A stretch of 64,000 nucleotides of DNA from Phytophthora hibernalis (Eukaryota; Oomycota; Peronosporomycetes; Peronosporales; Peronosporaceae). A model generated the notes under the pieces. The model had not been told where the DNA came from. It ran no database searches and saw only the letters and a list, made by a program, of their open reading frames with translations. The position numbers were made by a program, and so were the translations under genes. The DNA is taken from positions 1,054,001-1,118,000 of the forward strand of contig JAAKBF010000151.1 of NCBI GenBank assembly GCA_012656075.1. Reading direction: 5' to 3'. This document shows, in pieces, positions 34,731-45,110 of the stretch (position 1 is its first letter; every line of letters begins with the position of its first letter).

Positions 34731-36723
34731 CTAGAGTGCAGTTGCTACAGGATCAAGGGCGTCTTGACGGTACGGATCTTGAATGGCAGAAGCACGGCGA
34801 AGCTGAAGGTTCTGGGTGTCGTTGAGCTCACCCTTCTTGTACAGCTCGTGGAGGTGCTTGCGGATAACTGTGGGGCCGCGCGACTTGATCTTGCGGGCGT
34901 TGAGGAAGGTCAGTACGGCAGCCTCCGCCATTTTCCCGAGCTTCAGGACTTGGTCGCTGTAGCCGGCAGTGCTAGGATCTAGCACCAAGTCGTCGGCGAC
35001 AAAGAGCTTCATCAAGACCACGAGCTGCTTCGCGTACGACCGCTTCCGCTTCTGTGTATCCGCTATGCAGCGCGGCTCCTGCGCGTACCACGCGAACCAC
35101 GTCGCGTGAAGGTAAGGCACCAACGTCCGTTGACGCTTGGATTTTTCTTGTTCTTGGCTTGGTTCCTGCTGACGCTTGTTGTTCTTGTGTTGGGCTCGGG
35201 CTCCCTTCATTTTAGCTTCTAGGTTGTCGAGACGCTCGTCTTGGCGATTGATGTGCGCGACTAAATGGTCAATCACACTGCTTTGATGGTCGATGATCTT
35301 GCTCTGGCTGGTTTGTTCCTTGTGCGTGGTGACTGCTTGTTCTTCTTGGCTTGGTGTTTCCACATGTGGCGAGGTGTGAAGACCATGCGCGTAGCTCGGC
35401 TACTGACGCGCCGCCATTCACCGCTGCCGCCTCCAGACGTCTAACAGCAAGGGCATCTGCATCCAGCCTCTTCATCAGGGCGTAGTGCAAGCTGTAAGCA
35501 CATCGACCACTTTCTGACTCACGTTGTACCTGGAGGTCTCCATCGGGTAGCAGGTTGTGAACAGTGAGCACTGGAGAGTTGCAATCTTCACTTGTGTCTC
35601 GGTTTCGAACGGCTTCAGGTCGAAGGACTGCACGCGAGCTGTGGTGTCGTGTCCACTGAGCGCTTTGCTAACCATGTGGTCTTCTCTGCTTGTGTTGAAG
35701 ATATGATTAAACCCCTTGTTTGTCGTAGACATGTTCCAGCCACCACGGTCGAAGATCCAGCGTCTGTGCGGCCATCACACGCGTTCACGTGGTGCGCTCC
35801 GCCGCGCCGATACGAGTGCGATGTCAGAGGCGACAAGACTTCAGCCGAACACGCGACGCGATCGAGCAAACGGTTGATGTGCAAGTAGATGGCCGGGACA
35901 ACAGCAGCGGGTTGGGAAGAAGCGACAGCTGCGGCGTCAAGTGCGGCGAACTAGTCCGGGTTGTTCAACACCTCGAGCAGCGGCGTCGCCGGCGACAGCG
36001 TGACGGCGGCTTCCACCGGTATCTCGGGCAAGTTGTCAGCACGGCAACGGACGGAGCCGACTGAGTGATGGGCGCCACCGCGATCACGTGCAGCGGGTAG
36101 GTGATGAAGTCGGCATCCGGGAACAACGACAAGCCTTGCTCCTCGGACGTCTTGATGCGGATGAAGCGCACGAAGAACACGTCGGCTGCGTCAACGGAGA
36201 GGTTCTGCTTGCGGACGAGCGACAGATCGGAAGCTCGTCCAAACAGGAACCACAGCAAACACAGCAGCGCTGCGTCCTGGTAACCACTAGAGGTACATGT
36301 ATTCTTATACAAATACAGCATCATTTTTTAAATCGGTTTTTGAGCACGGTGGAGCTTTGTTTACTACTTTGCCATCTCGCTTCATACAGAAGCTCTCGAC
36401 GGTCTTCCCCATGCTAAGCAACTTTGCGTCGACAATATGTCGTTGCGCAGGAAAACCTCAAAGAGCCACATCCTACTTTGTCTGTAGTACTGCATAGAGG
36501 TGTTCCGGGCAAGTGGCTTGCCGTTCTTACCCTCATGAAATGCAAGATACATACCGAACATATCTAACACAGACGCAAAACACTTACCAGTGACATCCTT
36601 TTCAATGCAGTGCTTGACATAATCGAGCTCTACATTTTCTGCCTTCACAAAGGCTTTGAACGCCTTGATGGCCGTCATCTGAGCTCGCTTGGTGTTGCCA
36701 GGCTCGAGCACGCTTAAGCACAT
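34731..36723 (-). mobile_element. Crypton (tyrosine-recombinase DNA transposon), degenerate
   Basis: Minus-strand frames read from 36.7 kb give an N-terminal SAM-like core-binding region (GNTKRAQMTAIKAFKAFV, KPLARNTSMQYYRQSR). The catalytic domain has the first Arg in FGRASDLSLVRKQNLSV (about 36.2 kb) and the HxxR motif in SHSYRRGGAHHVNA (about 35.8 kb). After a frameshift come DRGGWNMSTTNKGFNHIFNT and a Gln-rich coiled coil. The C-terminal domain (HATWFAWYAQEP to ELNDTQNLQLRR, stop 34,731) resembles the GCR1_C-like DNA-binding tail of Cryptons. A TAG interrupts the frame at about 35,954. Cryptons move by site-specific recombination and have no TIRs, so the ends are undefined. Confidence 0.82.
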
Positions 36724-37361
36724 CCTGGTGGGATGCGTCGGATAGAATGCAAATATGCAAATGATATCCGGATATGCTCGTCACTTCATCAATGTATGAA
36801 GATACACATATTTTTCGTGTCCCTTCGACCCGATACGTCAGAATGGCTGGCTTAGAGGATCTACCACATATTCCACATTCTGATTGGCTGATAACCATGA
36901 CTCGAAAGATTTTGATTGGTTCAAACTAAAAACACATCGTTCATTGGTCGATAATGAGCCTTCATGCCCTATACAAAATATAAATAAGGTCAGATACCGC
37001 ATCGTTGAAATCATAGCTCCTACCTAATATGCACGGTGTTTGTGGGCTCCAGTTGCTCGCATAGGAAAGTGCATTTACATATGCGCTGCTGAAAAATGTA
37101 GCCATCTGGTAAATTACAGGATATATTTTGGGCTGGGCCCTCTGCCTATTTTTGACTCCTGCCACGTGCTGCAATCAGTGTTGGACTGACCGCGTAAAGC
37201 GAATTGAGGGAGGGCCTAGTGTCCTAAGGGGTTGTCGCCGTTTGGTTAATGCCCCCTCCCCAACACTAAAGGGTGAGTTGACCAAGCGTCTGTTTGTTAT
37301 ACTCTGTCACTGTTTGCTGACTTGCTGTTATTTGGTTGCTTTTGCAGGTCACAGACCTACC
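36724..37361. other. Spacer upstream of the Crypton and tRNA-like unit
   Basis: It contains several ATTGG (inverted CCAAT) boxes between 36,880 and 36,950, in the right place for a Crypton promoter. From 37,274 to 37,347 the sequence GTGAGT...TTGCAG could be an intron. No gene is visible. Confidence 0.3.
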
Positions 37362-37426
37362 ACCACCGTAGCTTAACGGAATAGCGCCCTGTTCAAGGGA
37401 GAAGGGGTTCGAATCCTCCCGGCGGT
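37362..37426 (+). ncRNA. tRNA-like Pol III unit (SINE head or tRNA pseudogene)
   Basis: A perfect A box (TAGCTTAACGG, 37,369-37,379) and a perfect B box (GGTTCGAATCC, 37,406-37,416) lie inside a fold with an acceptor stem ACCACCG/CGGCGGT (one A-C mismatch). The unit is only 65 nt. The anticodon arm (CCC...GGG) is short and its loop lacks the usual U33, so no anticodon can be read with confidence. A direct repeat array follows within 40 bp. tRNA-derived SINEs are known in Phytophthora, so a SINE head is more likely than a working tRNA. Confidence 0.55.
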
Positions 37427-37460
37427 ATATTTTCAGGTGCAAGGCACCAAGTTGAAGGGG

Positions 37461-37532
37461 CGCACCGAGTCGAAGAGGCGTACCGAGTCGAAGAGGCGCA
37501 CCGAGTCGAAGAGGCGCACCGAGTCGAAGAGG
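37461..37532. repeat. Tandem repeat, 18-bp unit, four copies
   Basis: The unit CGCACCGAGTCGAAGAGG is repeated four times with one substitution (second copy CGTACC). A degenerate copy lies before it (37,443-37,460). It is open in several frames (Thr-Glu-Ser-Lys-Arg-Arg on the plus strand). Confidence 0.95.
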
Positions 37533-37741
37533 CGCAGCTCAGTGATCTCGGCGGAAGCCCGGTGGTCGCGACGGCAGTTCGGTGTTCGCAGTGGCAGTTC
37601 GACAGTGCGGAGGCGCGTGGCGATGCTACGGTATTTGATGTAGCAGTAAGGCACGCTACAGTAATAGTAGCAGTGAGGTGTTAACAGCGTAATAAATGCG
37701 AAGTAAACGTCATACTGGTTGGTCTTACCAACATTATATCT

Positions 37742-39267
37742 TCAGACAACAGCTTCCTCGTAGAGGTCGCACGCTTCCTCAATGGCCTTTGTAGCATCAA
37801 TAGGGTCGGAGGCAATCTCGTACGCGAGCAGCTCCATGACTAGCGAGCCCCAGTCTGGTTCTGGGCTAGCATGCGAGGACTCCTCCACTGTTGAGCTCGC
37901 TTCCGTGCTAAGGTAAAGCCTGGCCTTCCGAAACGCTGCCTTGACGGTCTGTGCTGAGAGGCCAACCCAGGCTTCCTTGATCCACGTCACCAGGTTGGTC
38001 CGCGTCGGTGCCGCCATCTTAAACGCTACCGCAGCGCGCGCAGAGCGAAATTGAGCCACCAGAAACTCCACCCAATCGTTACGAATGCGCGACTTGAAGG
38101 GCTGATTCCACGTGACGTCAGCGGGTTGGCACACGTACGTGTACCCTGGTGGAACCCTCAGAAAGCTCGACGTTGATTGCCCTCGCAAAGATTACCACGT
38201 CCTTCCGCCAGTGTCCTGAAAATCGTCCCAAAGGAGTAAGACGGACTCGTGCATGTTAGGTCTTTCTAAAAAAAATGGTAGCTCAGAAACGCAATAAACA
38301 GCTCACTGTTCCACCAAGCGGTGGCGTTACCATAGATCTGCACATCACGTTGTAGTGGCTCGAGCTCGGACCATAGTTTACGGCCAAAGCCATGGCGCAT
38401 CGCAGCGTTCTCCCTGGCTGTGTCTGCAACCTTGGATGGCTTCGTCTTGAAGATGAGGAAGGGGTCGAGCTTGTTGTCATCACTTTCTCCGAGTAGCATG
38501 ACCGTCATCCGCTCCTTCATTTTCCCGGCGCAGCGGACTCACACTGTCTTGGCGCCAAAACCAGCAACAGTTTGAGTCGGGATGTACTCATAGTTGACGC
38601 CTAAATATACGCGTCAGTAACCTTAGCCTTATGTTAGGACATAAATACAAATATTACCTGTTTGGTCTGTGTTGAACACTTTAGTCACCTTGAGCTCTTT
38701 CATCTTGTCCTGAACGGTCATGCTAAACGTTTGAGCCGTAGATGCTGCATCGGCCGAGGCTGTCTGACCAGCACGTGTGCGACGACGTATAGCGAGCTTG
38801 TGGCGGCGCAGGAAGTGTTTACGCCAACTCCACGTAGCCGTAAACGCACCGTGCGGAAACAGGCAGCCACGGTACACTTCGAAGGCCTGTAGCTTGAGCA
38901 TGAGCGCCGTTACGGGCACACCGTCAGCGCGTAGGCAGCTGATCCATTCAACTAGCTGCTCCTCTGCAGCAGACGGATGCGTGGCTCCCATGCCACGCCT
39001 TCGATCGCGGTAGTGAAGGCGAGACCCGCTTGAGCATTTAGCCTCGATAGTCGAGCGAATGGCCATCCAAGCGTAGCACTGCCGCTTTTTGTTCCTTAGC
39101 TGATCGCGATTTAGCTCAGGATAGAAGTGCACGACAGTATCCACCATGGAAGTATTGTCTAGATAGACGAGAACTTCAAGCTTGCGCTGGTAGGAAACTG
39201 TCGTGCGCTTATAGAGCTCTGGCTTCGCCCTTTTGCCAGTTGTTCGCTTTCTTCCTGTCTTGGCCAT
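37742..39267 (-). mobile_element. pogo/Jerky-type DDE transposase, interrupted
   Basis: Minus strand from ATG 39,267 (MAKTGRKRTTGKRAKPELYK). A basic N-terminus and helix-turn-helix region precede a CENP-B/Tc5-like second DNA-binding domain. The DDE endonuclease follows: first Asp in KVFNTDQTG, second in VLLLWDDF, third in QPADVTWNQPFKSRIRN. A GT-AG intron of about 58 nt fits after NTDQTG (about 38,600-38,658). An in-frame TGA after FGAKTV and two frameshifts near 38.2-38.3 kb inactivate it. The family binds DNA through two HTH modules and cuts next to TA. TIRs were not found. Confidence 0.8.
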
Positions 39268-39431
39268 TCTCGTTTTGACTGGATTTGATAGTGCTGAGAG
39301 CTAAAATGTAGTTTTGCGGTGTGTACTATGATATCGGTTTCACCGTAAATTAAATTGATGGCTGTCCGTGAAAGTGACTTAAGATATCGATTTGAGCGTA
39401 AATTACAACGTGCTTTGTGAGATCAATTGAC

Positions 39432-39926
39432 ACACTTGGCGGGTCCCCGGTGTCCCATCCGGACCCTGGTGCTCCCACAACAACCGGTAAAAATATTCAT
39501 TCCGTACTGGCTATGTCATAGGCGGTGGTCATGTTCACTAAAGCCGCCTAAAACTGATAGCACCACCAATGACAAACATACTGACAAACTGAAGCAAATT
39601 TATCACGACCCCTCTGACTGCTGCCATTCCTTTCCACCCCAACCAGTCTCCTACGAATTAAATCGTTCCTTATCTTCAACACCGCGTCTTGTCCAAGCTT
39701 GTCGATAGCTCGAATACGCGCAGCCGCGCTCCTGTCCTGACCTTTCAGTCGATTTCGCCATGGCACAGTCGTCTGTGACCCCTGCCGATCGTTGTATGCT
39801 GCCTCTTGGGTACCTGAAAGTGGATCAGTTTTTGCTGTAGTTTCACTACCGGCGATGGCCCCTAAAATAAAATAAAAATGATGTTTGGTCGTTTTGTTTG
39901 CGGGACCCCGGGGTCCCGCCAAGTGT
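39432..39926. mobile_element. Non-autonomous TIR element, 495 bp
   Basis: Inverted ends ACACTTGGCGGGTCCCC (left) and ACACTTGGCGGGACCCC (right complement) extend about 25 bp with two mismatches. The interior encodes nothing recognisable. The flanking duplication is not clear, so the superfamily is unknown. Confidence 0.72.
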
Positions 39927-39994
39927 TTCAAAGGCTGCGACACGGAAATTAGATCGCTCTGATTGGATGGTTAGAAATGACCTTTATGTTATAT

Positions 39995-40283
39995 GCGGGC
40001 TGTTACAGGCATTACGATGCGGTAAGTGATCATATTCATCCATACCACCAAAGCCTGGTCGTAAGGCTTATTTTAATAAGCCTTATTATAAAAATCAGCC
40101 TGGTCGTAAGGCTTATTTTAATAAGCCTCATTATTAAAATAAGGTAGGCCTTACGACCAGACTTTGGTGGTATAGATGAATATGATCACTTACCGCATCG
40201 TATTTAATAAGCCTTACAACCAGGCTTTGGTGGTATGGATGAATATGATCACTTACCGCATCGTAATGCCTGTAACAGCCCGC
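39995..40283. mobile_element. Palindromic MITE with a duplicated arm, 289 bp
   Basis: The ends are long inverted repeats starting GCGGGCTGTTACAGGCATTA. Nearly the whole element is made of inverted copies of one arm (landmarks GATGCGGTAAGTGATCATAT and AAGCCTGGTCGTAAGGC). The right arm is present twice in tandem, at about 40,157-40,202 and 40,212-40,265. No target duplication could be identified. Confidence 0.8.
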
Positions 40284-40762
40284 AGGGTCCGTATGGTGGC
40301 CAATATGAAGGGCTTATCAGATCACGAAGAGATTTGATATACCGGTTTGAATCGACATGGAAAGGAGGAATACAAAGTTTGAGCTTTGAACTAGATGTAG
40401 GGCGCAAGCAGTGACGATAAAAGCGTTCAACCCGAAAATCTGCTTAAATGCGTCCCTTTTATGCCTACTTTAGGGGCAACTAGATGACAAGAGTGGCATC
40501 AAGAGATAAGCACGATGTTAACAATTGCAGTTCAAGGGGTCAATTTTGAAGCCTGCAAGATACTTGAGCGAGTAGCTGTCTGTGGCTGAGCACACGAAGT
40601 GCCATTTGCGCACGAGGTGCATGAGCCCGTGCCCACCATGTCGACAGCAGTGAGCTTTTTATCGATCAAATAGACGTACGATTACCGTGTATGCTTCGTT
40701 GTACTAGATCACAAACTACATCGGGTGCCAGTCTAGGCGCAGCACACGGCCTTCCTCACTCT
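40284..40762. other. Gene-free spacer
   Basis: No domain or repeat recognised. Confidence 0.35.
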
Positions 40763-41292
40763 CTAACTGTTGAGGTTATCTGAGATGCTCTCGTCGCCGC
40801 TGTCCCCCTTGAGCTTGCTCAGCACACGGCAAGCGTACTCGCCAATAATATTGGCATCGGCCGCTCCGCTCCATTAATACTCGACCTGGGTTTCAGGGCG
40901 CGAGTGCACCTCGAGCTGGTAGAGCAGTGTCCACTCAGCGGGCGGCTTCACGGTCATGTTGTTACTCTTCGTTAGCTGGAAGAGCGCAGGAACCAGCGTC
41001 GTCATGTGCTCGAGCGTTTGCTTTGGCGAGCGCTTAGCGCTCCGCGGAGCACGTCCTTGTTTTTGTGCGTCACACCTTCCACCGACACAAGCACCAGGGT
41101 AGCAACATCCTCCACATGCTCCTGAATCTTCACCACGGTACCAACAGCCTTAAGCGCGTGGTCGCGCACAGCAGTCTGCTCGCCCTGGGTCAGCGCAAGA
41201 AGCGCGGTATTCAGAGACGCTGACGTTTCCGCGGTCAGCAATACCGAATGGTTGTGGAGAACCAATTCGCTGCACTCGGGCAACGCTGCCAT
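40763..41292 (-). pseudogene. HEAT-repeat protein fragment, GCN1-like C-terminus
   Basis: Minus-strand frames read LTQGEQTAVRDHALKAVGTV and DVLRGALSA. After a frameshift at about 41,030 they read LEHMTTLVPALFQLTKSNN, PAEWTLLYQLEVHSRPETQV and IIGEYACRVLSKLKGDSGDE, with a stop at 40,763. Paired amphipathic helices and the ending fit the last HEAT repeats of a GCN1-like translational activator; I cannot exclude another HEAT protein. A further piece (GEIVARNPSTVSNLLVHIGV) lies upstream at 41.3-41.4 kb. An in-frame TAA replaces one residue at about 40,873. Confidence 0.45.
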
Positions 41293-41997
41293 GGCATTTT
41301 CTACAGGTCGTTAGCGCCAACGCCGATGTGCACAAGAAGATTAGAGACGGTAGAAGGGTTGCGCGCTACGATTTCACCAAGCTACACAGCAAGATGCACC
41401 GGTGACAAGAGTGGGATTATTGTCCCACTCTTTCAGCCATGCTATATCAGGATGACCCTCCACACGGCGTTGCCTTGCCCGAGACGGCTTTTTCAACACG
41501 CCACAGCTCTCTACCAATAACTTATTAGAAGCTGCGACTTGCATGGATCGCCTTGGTTTGCGCAGATCTTCACGATGATGTATAATAGTACGTGTATTTC
41601 TAAAGACCGGATTTAGTTGTCATTTGAAATACCATACAAATCGGTCCAAAAGGGCGGGCTCTTCCAGGCATTGCGAGCTCAAGTATTAAAATACTTGAAC
41701 TACCTGAGCAGGATGGTGCAACATCGACTGTTTTTTTGCTTCAAGTACGTGCACGCAATTCTACTGTTGGAAAACAAAACAACAAAATCAAAGTTAGCCA
41801 CATACTTAATTGGAAGTGGATAAAGTCACACAGTGGGTGCAGCGTAATTTAAAAATAAAAACCGAAACAAAAATAAAATTCCGAGCACGCATTAAATTTC
41901 CCTATATTTGAAAATAGAGAAACACTTCCTCTCCCCCTCTCCCCCTCCCCGGCCGTCTCTCAACCTTTCATTTCGAAATCCACCGAAAATACGAAGC
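41293..41997. other. Spacer, probably 5' flank of the Ulp1-type MULE
   Basis: It holds remnants of the HEAT gene to about 41.5 kb and then AT-rich sequence. A TTTCATTTCGAAATCC stretch (41,966-41,981) resembles an oomycete initiator just upstream of the transposase ATG. A MULE terminal repeat is expected here but I could not find one. Confidence 0.3.
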
Positions 41998-44900
41998 ATG
42001 GCGATTGTCGCGTCGTCGAGCTCCGGCGCGGAGGCTGACATCGAGCCGACAGAGGCAACCGCCTCCGAGGCCCACGTCCCTGCAACTACTGTCTATGCAC
42101 CCCCACTGGAACAGCGCCAATTTGTAAGCTGGGAGGACTTCTTTGCAGCTTTCGCCGCGTATCAGGATGCAACGCATCAAGTATTCAAGAAATGGACGTC
42201 TACGAGCGTGGCCGCGAGGAATGCTGAGCTAGACAGGAGGGGTACGCTGACGGCTAAGACGCAGATCCCGCTCGCGTTCGAAAAATACTACCGTCGGCTA
42301 TGCTGTACGCATGGTTGGAACCGCCCAAGTCGCTCAAAAGGAAAGAGAAAGAACTGCTTCGTGAAATCTACGCAATGTGAGGCGCAACTGTCACTCACGG
42401 TGGTGTGGGCGGCAGACAGGGGCTTCCAAGTGACCGTGACGCAGCAAAACACGGCGCACAACCACGGGCTGGGATCAGTGACTTACGAAAACCATCCTGT
42501 CAACCGCCGCGTCGATGAGGCGGATGTGATTAACTTCGTCGACGAGCTCCAAATGGCTGGGGCGAAAAGAAGCTCATCTTGGAGTATTTGAGACGGAAAA
42601 CGGGTAAGATGCCTCGTGAGGTCTCGCTAACATGCTAGTTAATAAAACTTATTTGGTATTTGCTGTCTTTAGGGAAGAAGGTTACGCTGAGAGATGTCCA
42701 CAACCTCGTCCAGAAACTGAAGGATGCGCGCCGCGGGACAACCTCTGTTGAGGCTAGATTGGAGTCTGTTTTGCGCGACTTTTGCGGTTCTCGAAAGGAA
42801 AACACAGCCACTATCTACGTGGACGACGACAAGTTGGCTCAGACTATCACGTTCCAGACGCATCAAATGCGAAGATTTTTCGAGGCGTTTCCGGAGGTGC
42901 TGATGATTGACGCGACTCATAACACCAACGACGCCCGCTACAATCTATTCAGCTTTATGATCCACGACGTTTTTGGACACGTACGTGCATCGACTGAGTT
43001 TGCAACTCTTGTACGAATATTTTGTCTAACACTGTGTGACTTTGCTGTGACTCTATTGACTGTGCTGTGACTTTGTGGCTTCATGAACTCTATTGTGCTG
43101 CTGTGACTGTTATGTGACTGAATTGTGACTTTGTGGCTGTATTGTCACTTTGTGACTCTGCTGTGGGCTTGGGACTTCCGTGAAATTATGTTGTATACAG
43201 GGGCAGTACGTGCAGCACGCACTCATGGAAAACGAGAGTGCAGAATGTCTTACTGATGCGATTACCTCGTTTAAGTCTTTCAACCCATGTGGGATCAAGT
43301 GCGTGTCATCATTATGGACAAGGACTTTGGAGAGATTTCATTGCTTGGAGATGCTTTTCCTGGTGCACGCATTCTTCTGTGTATTTTTCACGTCGTGAAG
43401 TACCTTCGAACCGAGGTGGTCTAAAGAGAATACGGAGTGCTGGATCGTGACAAGGTGGAAGATGCTGTACACATGATGCTGAATGCACAGACAGAGGCTG
43501 AATACGAGACCGGTCGAAAGTATTTGTACTATATCGTGGAAGGCAATCAAATTCTGCAACATGAAGACGTTCCGGAGGCCGATCATTCGTTTTTGAAATA
43601 CTTCAACGTGAATTGGCACCAGTGCAGAGAAATGTGGAGCGGCTACGGACGGGTGGACGTCCCTCATCTAGGCAACACCACTAACAATCGGTACGACTAT
43701 CACGATCACTATCAACATGGTGAGTTACATTATTAACATCTTCTTCTGCGTGGGTTTGCTAGCCTGGAGGCCGCCTGGGGGCATTTAAAAGACGTACTGA
43801 AGCCCACCATGATGCTTGATGAATGTGTGGATACACTCATGTTCTTGCAGTCAATCGCTGAAATGGAGTACGCGAAGAAGATGACGGATGTTGGCGATAT
43901 GCCTTACAGCGGGGCGGATGCGGAACTGGAAAAGCTGGCCAAGGAAGTTAGTCAACAGGCGTACCAGCTCGTTGAGAGACAATTTCGTGTGGCGAACGAC
44001 CGAAAGACACAGTATAATATTCGAGAGCTGCAAGATCACGTATTTGAGCTGACATCCTTGGCGGAACCGGAGCGCAAGTATCACATTGACACAAGCGTAA
44101 GTTTGTATTGAATCATTTCCTTGCATTGAATTGGAACTTATCATTTCTCTTCTTTTTGTTTATTATGAAGACTTACAGATGCTCCTGTACATTCATGAGG
44201 ACGGAGCTGCTACCTTGTCGCCATGTCATCTATTGGCGACTGCTGTCGAACAAGAGTGCAATTCCGGTCAAGCATTTCCACCCGCGGTGGAGTTTAACAT
44301 GTCCACTGAACATTCCTGTTAACGAGGATGACACAGCGGACGATGAAGCTGGGTGCAGCTCGTTTCGAGTTAGCGACTCTCCGTTAACAGCGTTCCGACA
44401 CAAGGTTCTTAATGGCACCAACAAATTTCGCGTATCTCACGACGTTGCGACGCGAATAGCCGACATCATGAGTCGTAACGGTACACCTGTTTTCACGAAG
44501 ATGCTGGTGGCTTTAAAGCGCTTTGAGGAGATTATAGTTGGTGGTGATGTTCCGTTTGGCTCTGAAACTTCGGTGCGGTCTGACCGACTGTCAGAAGTGA
44601 ACCCGCTCTTTCAGTTATCGGCAGCGGTGCCAGCAAGCGACGTGGTCGTGAGTCCCAGCGAGGATGATGTTCCTCCAACGCTCGAAGCTGTCACAGGAAA
44701 AGATCAAGGGTCTGAACCAGGTCACATTGACGGAGTGGCACCAAGCGAAAGTCACACCGACGGGGTGTCATTCATCGAAAGTCACAATGGTAAAGTGCCA
44801 ACAATCGACAGTCACACAGGCGGTGTGCCAACAAGTGAGAGTCACAACGACGATGTGCCTCCAATCGAGAGTCACAGCGTCGAAGTGCCGAGAATCGAAA

Positions 44901-45092
44901 ATCACATAGCCGGAGTATCACCACCCTCTTGAAGACGCAAGCGTAAATTCTTCTGATTTGACTTTGACTGTGAAGAGACGAAGTCGCGAGGACCCCAGCC
45001 AGAGCTCCAGCTCCAGCGAGGACGTTTCTTTCTTCGTCTCAATGAGTACCAAGAGCAGAGGACGCCCCAAAATACGGAAAGGCCAGAAATAG
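41998..45092 (+). pseudogene. MULE transposase with FAR1-like, DDE, SWIM and AT-hook regions
   Basis: It starts at MAIVASSSSGAEAD and has a FAR1/WRKY-like zinc-finger region (CCTHGWNRPSRSKGKRKNC to NTAHNHG). The MULE DDE core has first Asp in EVLMIDATHNTND, second in IIMDKDFGEISLLGDAF and Glu in TNNR-LEAAWGHLK. A SWIM zinc finger follows (CSCTFMRTELLPCRHVI), then a 30-bp minisatellite region and a final AT-hook (KSRGRPKIRKGQK). GT-AG introns restore the frame at 42,604-42,672, 42,981-43,200 and 43,691-43,762, and probably one before the SWIM finger. One-base shifts at about 42,560, 43,300 and 44,925 break it. Splicing this well preserved suggests recent activity. Confidence 0.82.
44732..44929 (+). 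repeat. 30-bp coding minisatellite in the MULE transposase
   Basis: About six and a half units encode a ten-residue repeat, consensus GVPx(S/I)ESHxD. Substitutions are mostly in variable positions, while the SH pair and the Val-Pro step persist. It forms a hydrophilic linker between the SWIM finger and the AT-hook. Confidence 0.85.
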
Positions 45093-45110
45093 AAAGAAAA
45101 ACGACAACGA

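Noticed and set aside
37362..37426. Functional tRNA gene with a readable anticodon
   Set aside because: Too short, mismatch in the acceptor stem and no U33 in the loop; reported only as tRNA-like.
37461..37532. CRISPR-like short repeats
   Set aside because: The 18-bp units are directly adjacent without spacers; it is a minisatellite.
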